Of a stretch of 64,000 bases of DNA, positions 61,909 to 64,000 are shown piece after piece. Where the stretch lies: positions 124,001 through 188,000 of the forward strand of contig NZ_JAABOO010000003.1 in assembly GCF_010671605.1 (NCBI RefSeq), in the 5' to 3' direction. The position numbers were made by a program, and so were the translations under genes. Below the pieces are notes generated by a model. That model worked only from the letters and a program-made list of their open reading frames with translations, was not told the origin of the DNA and did no database searches. The DNA is from Leptobacterium flavescens. GTDB taxonomy: Bacteria; Bacteroidota; Bacteroidia; Flavobacteriales; Flavobacteriaceae. Numbering within the stretch: position 1 is the stretch's first letter; every line of letters starts with the position of its first letter.

Positions 61909-63852
61909 TTACTCCTTCCTTAACCATAAAAACTCATAGGCTTTTAGGATGAGCACCTCGTCTTTAAGGGTAGCTTTCCAGTCTTTTGCAAGGTCTGTAT
62001 ATCCGGCAGGGATATGAAATCCGATCTTTTGAAGCCAGGCTCCGTCTATGGTTTGGGGGTTGTCGTCAAAATTGCATAACATCAAAACATTGTCCTCGGA
62101 CGGGGACCATCTCATAAAGGCAAAAATGTGTGGATTCGGACAGTCTTCCAGGCTGCAGTTATTGGAATCTGCAAAAACCGGCAGACTTTTTCTAACGGCA
62201 ATAAGCCTCTGCAGGTTGAAAAATATATCGGCACTATGATCTTTTCCTTTTTTAAGCTGATTAACTGTTTCCCAATGAAGATAAGGCCGGTTTACCCAGC
62301 GGCTATCGTCCTTTTTGGCAGGATCTTCCAGGAAGGAATAATCGTTCAGGGTTCCGATCTCGTCTCCGGAATAGATCATCGGAATACCTCCGTAGGAAAG
62401 CAAAATACTGTGAAGAAGGTTAATTTTAGCCACTGCCTCTGCGATTCCGTTTTTGTCCTTTTTCTCCAGGGCGGTTTCCAGTCCTGCAAGGGAAGCCATA
62501 CTTCCGGTGATCCGGGCATCTTCATTCTCCGGATTGTACATAAACTTAAGACCTTTGGCCGGCGACCAGTCCAGTTCCCGGCAGTAATATCGTATCAGGA
62601 ATTTGCGATGCTCGGAAGCATCCCAGCCCACCCCGTAAATATGCTCATCCTCAAAACCAAGACCGATATCGTCATGGCAACGTGCATAATTGATCCAGGT
62701 ACCGAACTCCGATTTTAACGGAACTTCAGACAGGCTTTTTCTGATCAGCCGGGTTTCCTTGGTGGCGATAGATTCCCAAAGGAGAGCCATAAGAGTTGCA
62801 TTATAAGCGATCTCACATTCGTTGCCTTGCCCGAAGTATTTAACGATCTCTTTCGGGGCCACGATAGCTTCGGCCAAGTAGATCATCCCCGGAGCTACCA
62901 CCTGAGTACACATCCTGAATAATTGAATCAGGCTATGGGCTTCCGGCAGGTTTTGGGAAGTGGTGTCGAGTTTTTTCCACAGGAATGCCAGGGCATCAAA
63001 ACGAATAATATCTACTCCCATATTCCCAAGATCGATGAGGTTCTTGAACATAGAGAGAAATACTTCGGGATTTCTGTAATTCAGATCCCACTGATAGGAA
63101 TTAAAAGTAGTCATTACCCATTGTTCAATACTTTCCTCATAGGTGAAGTTTCCCGGGGCCGTCTCCGGAAATATCTCCAGCATAGAGCGATCGAACAGGT
63201 TCGGCAGGGTACGATCGGGGAACATATAGTAATGATCCTGGTATTTTTTATCGCCCTTTTTAGCTTTTTTAGCCCATTCGTGCTCGTCTGAAGTGTGATT
63301 CACTACAAAATCTAGCATCAGAAACATTCCCTTTTTACGAAGATTGCGGGTTAGTTCCTTTAGCTCATCATTACTTCCAAATTTCCTGTCTACTTCCGTA
63401 TAATGGCTTACGGCATAACCCCCGTCGTTTTCTCCTTTCGGCCGTTTCATCAGCGGCATCAGGTGAAGGAAATTAACTCCCAGCTCCTCAAAATAATCCA
63501 GTTTGGAGATCAGCCCTTTCAGATCGGAATTAAAATGATCTGTGTAAAGCTGCATCCCCACCATTTTTTCGCTTTGATACCAGCGGGGGTCCTTACTTCG
63601 TTTCAGGTCGGATCGTTTCAGATCGGCAGGTCGGAAAATAAACAATTCGTATAGCTGCATCAGAAGCTTATCGAAAACTTGCCGATGTTCGTCTTCGGGA
63701 TAGAGACTAAAAAACAACTTCTTGATAAAGGGAAGGTTGGAGGCCAGTCTCATTTCAAACGGACCGGCTTCGGGAACATCATCCAGCCTGAATTTCCCGG
63801 CTGTTTTTGCCTGAAGCTCGAGAAGGGTCTTATGAATATCTGCCTGGTTCAT
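61909..63852 (-). CDS. Amylosucrase-type alpha-glucan enzyme (GH13_4)
   Basis: 647 residues. Long N-terminal helical domain (1-90) typical of amylosucrases, then a GH13 (beta/alpha)8 barrel: DFVVNHTSDEH, nucleophile Asp286 in DIIRFDALAF, acid/base Glu328 in YLAEAI, and CHDDIG with Asp394. It converts sucrose to alpha-1,4-glucan and fructose, or hydrolyses it. The sugar kinase gene upstream ends three bases before its ATG, which fits fructose use. An amylosucrase/sucrose hydrolase distinction cannot be made by eye. Confidence 0.92.
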   Translation of the reverse strand: MNQADIHKTLLELQAKTAGKFRLDDVPEAGPFEMRLASNLPFIKKLFFSLYPEDEHRQVFDKLLMQLYELFIFRPADLKRSDLKRSKDPRWYQSEKMVGMQLYTDHFNSDLKGLISKLDYFEELGVNFLHLMPLMKRPKGENDGGYAVSHYTEVDRKFGSNDELKELTRNLRKKGMFLMLDFVVNHTSDEHEWAKKAKKGDKKYQDHYYMFPDRTLPNLFDRSMLEIFPETAPGNFTYEESIEQWVMTTFNSYQWDLNYRNPEVFLSMFKNLIDLGNMGVDIIRFDALAFLWKKLDTTSQNLPEAHSLIQLFRMCTQVVAPGMIYLAEAIVAPKEIVKYFGQGNECEIAYNATLMALLWESIATKETRLIRKSLSEVPLKSEFGTWINYARCHDDIGLGFEDEHIYGVGWDASEHRKFLIRYYCRELDWSPAKGLKFMYNPENEDARITGSMASLAGLETALEKKDKNGIAEAVAKINLLHSILLSYGGIPMIYSGDEIGTLNDYSFLEDPAKKDDSRWVNRPYLHWETVNQLKKGKDHSADIFFNLQRLIAVRKSLPVFADSNNCSLEDCPNPHIFAFMRWSPSEDNVLMLCNFDDNPQTIDGAWLQKIGFHIPAGYTDLAKDWKATLKDEVLILKAYEFLWLRKE

Positions 63853-63855
63853 TCC

Positions 63856-64000
63856 TTAATATGCGTTGAGTTGCTCGGGGCCCGGTAAGGCTGCAATGGC
63901 TCCATATTGAGTAGCTGTTATTGCTCCTGCAATATTGGCTTTCCGTACCATTTCGGAAAGGGCCTCTTTATCTTTTAATACGGTTTCAGGATCTTCTACT
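63856..64000 (-). CDS. PfkB family sugar kinase, probable fructokinase (partial)
   Basis: Only the C-terminal 48 residues lie in the window (ALSEMVRKANIAGAITATQYGA, ending in QLNAY). The segment matches the last helix region of PfkB/ribokinase-fold kinases. It enters from the right edge. With the amylosucrase gene three bases downstream, a fructokinase that phosphorylates released fructose is the best guess; the body of the gene must be read to confirm. Confidence 0.7.
   Translation of the reverse strand, partial: VEDPETVLKDKEALSEMVRKANIAGAITATQYGAIAALPGPEQLNAY

Overview
The window reads as a chromosomal segment of a marine-type member of the Bacteroidota, most likely Flavobacteriaceae. Supporting signs are many short lipoprotein signal peptides ending in a lipobox Cys, a complete Bat/MoxR aerotolerance operon, 800-residue MacB/FtsX-like permeases, ECF sigma/HEAT anti-sigma pairs, start codons mostly without Shine-Dalgarno sequences, and TAnnTTTG-type promoter elements. 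No tRNA, rRNA, CRISPR array, transposase or phage gene was seen. Genus and species cannot be fixed from the sequence alone.

Layout. 1-2.9 kb: end of an unknown gene, an unusual HTH-DUF4870-serine hydrolase fusion and a PAS protein. 2.9-8.3 kb: DNA polymerase IV, then a plus-strand run (CYTH protein, AraC regulator, DUF1761 protein, two lipoproteins, a small conserved protein). 8.3-16.6 kb: PBP1C, PheS, a CREST-type membrane hydrolase, CvpA, and a SulP transporter paired with a beta-carbonic anhydrase. 17.2-26.8 kb: the nine-gene moxR-DUF58-bat operon on the minus strand, with a flavodoxin-like gene between batA and batB. 27-33.4 kb: DUF4382 lipoprotein, an aldo/keto reductase-SDR-ClbS/DfsB run, an AlbA_2 protein, a LysM amidase and a surface lipoprotein. 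33.6-40.9 kb: a three-gene ABC efflux module divergent from an NtrC-type regulator and its histidine kinase; a candidate sigma-54 promoter and an inverted repeat lie in the shared intergenic region.

41-57.2 kb is gene-sparse and rich in intergenic repeats. It carries two paralogous, oppositely oriented cassettes of ECF sigma factor, HEAT-repeat membrane anti-sigma and DUF4097-like exported protein (44.6-46.6 kb plus strand; 56.7-54.6 kb minus strand). Between them lie a serine hydrolase, a duplicated-domain protein, a large BNR/sortilin-like propeller protein and a LamG lipoprotein. The gaps are filled with palindromic modules and with a degenerate 7-bp-phased repeat that recurs in at least five islands.

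57.2-64 kb: a membrane AraC regulator and a YceI protein, then a conspicuously AT-rich block (about 59.1-61.9 kb) encoding a Crp-like regulator, an HD-type phosphohydrolase and, overlapping it, a 2-oxoglutarate/Fe(II) oxygenase fused to a seven-bladed WD40 propeller. The window ends with an amylosucrase and the tail of a PfkB (fructokinase-like) sugar kinase, a coherent sucrose-use pair.

The strongest candidates for undescribed biology are the oxygenase-WD40/HD cassette, the mirrored ECF-HEAT-DUF4097 cassettes, the heptad-phased repeat islands, and the HTH-DUF4870-lipobox-hydrolase fusion.
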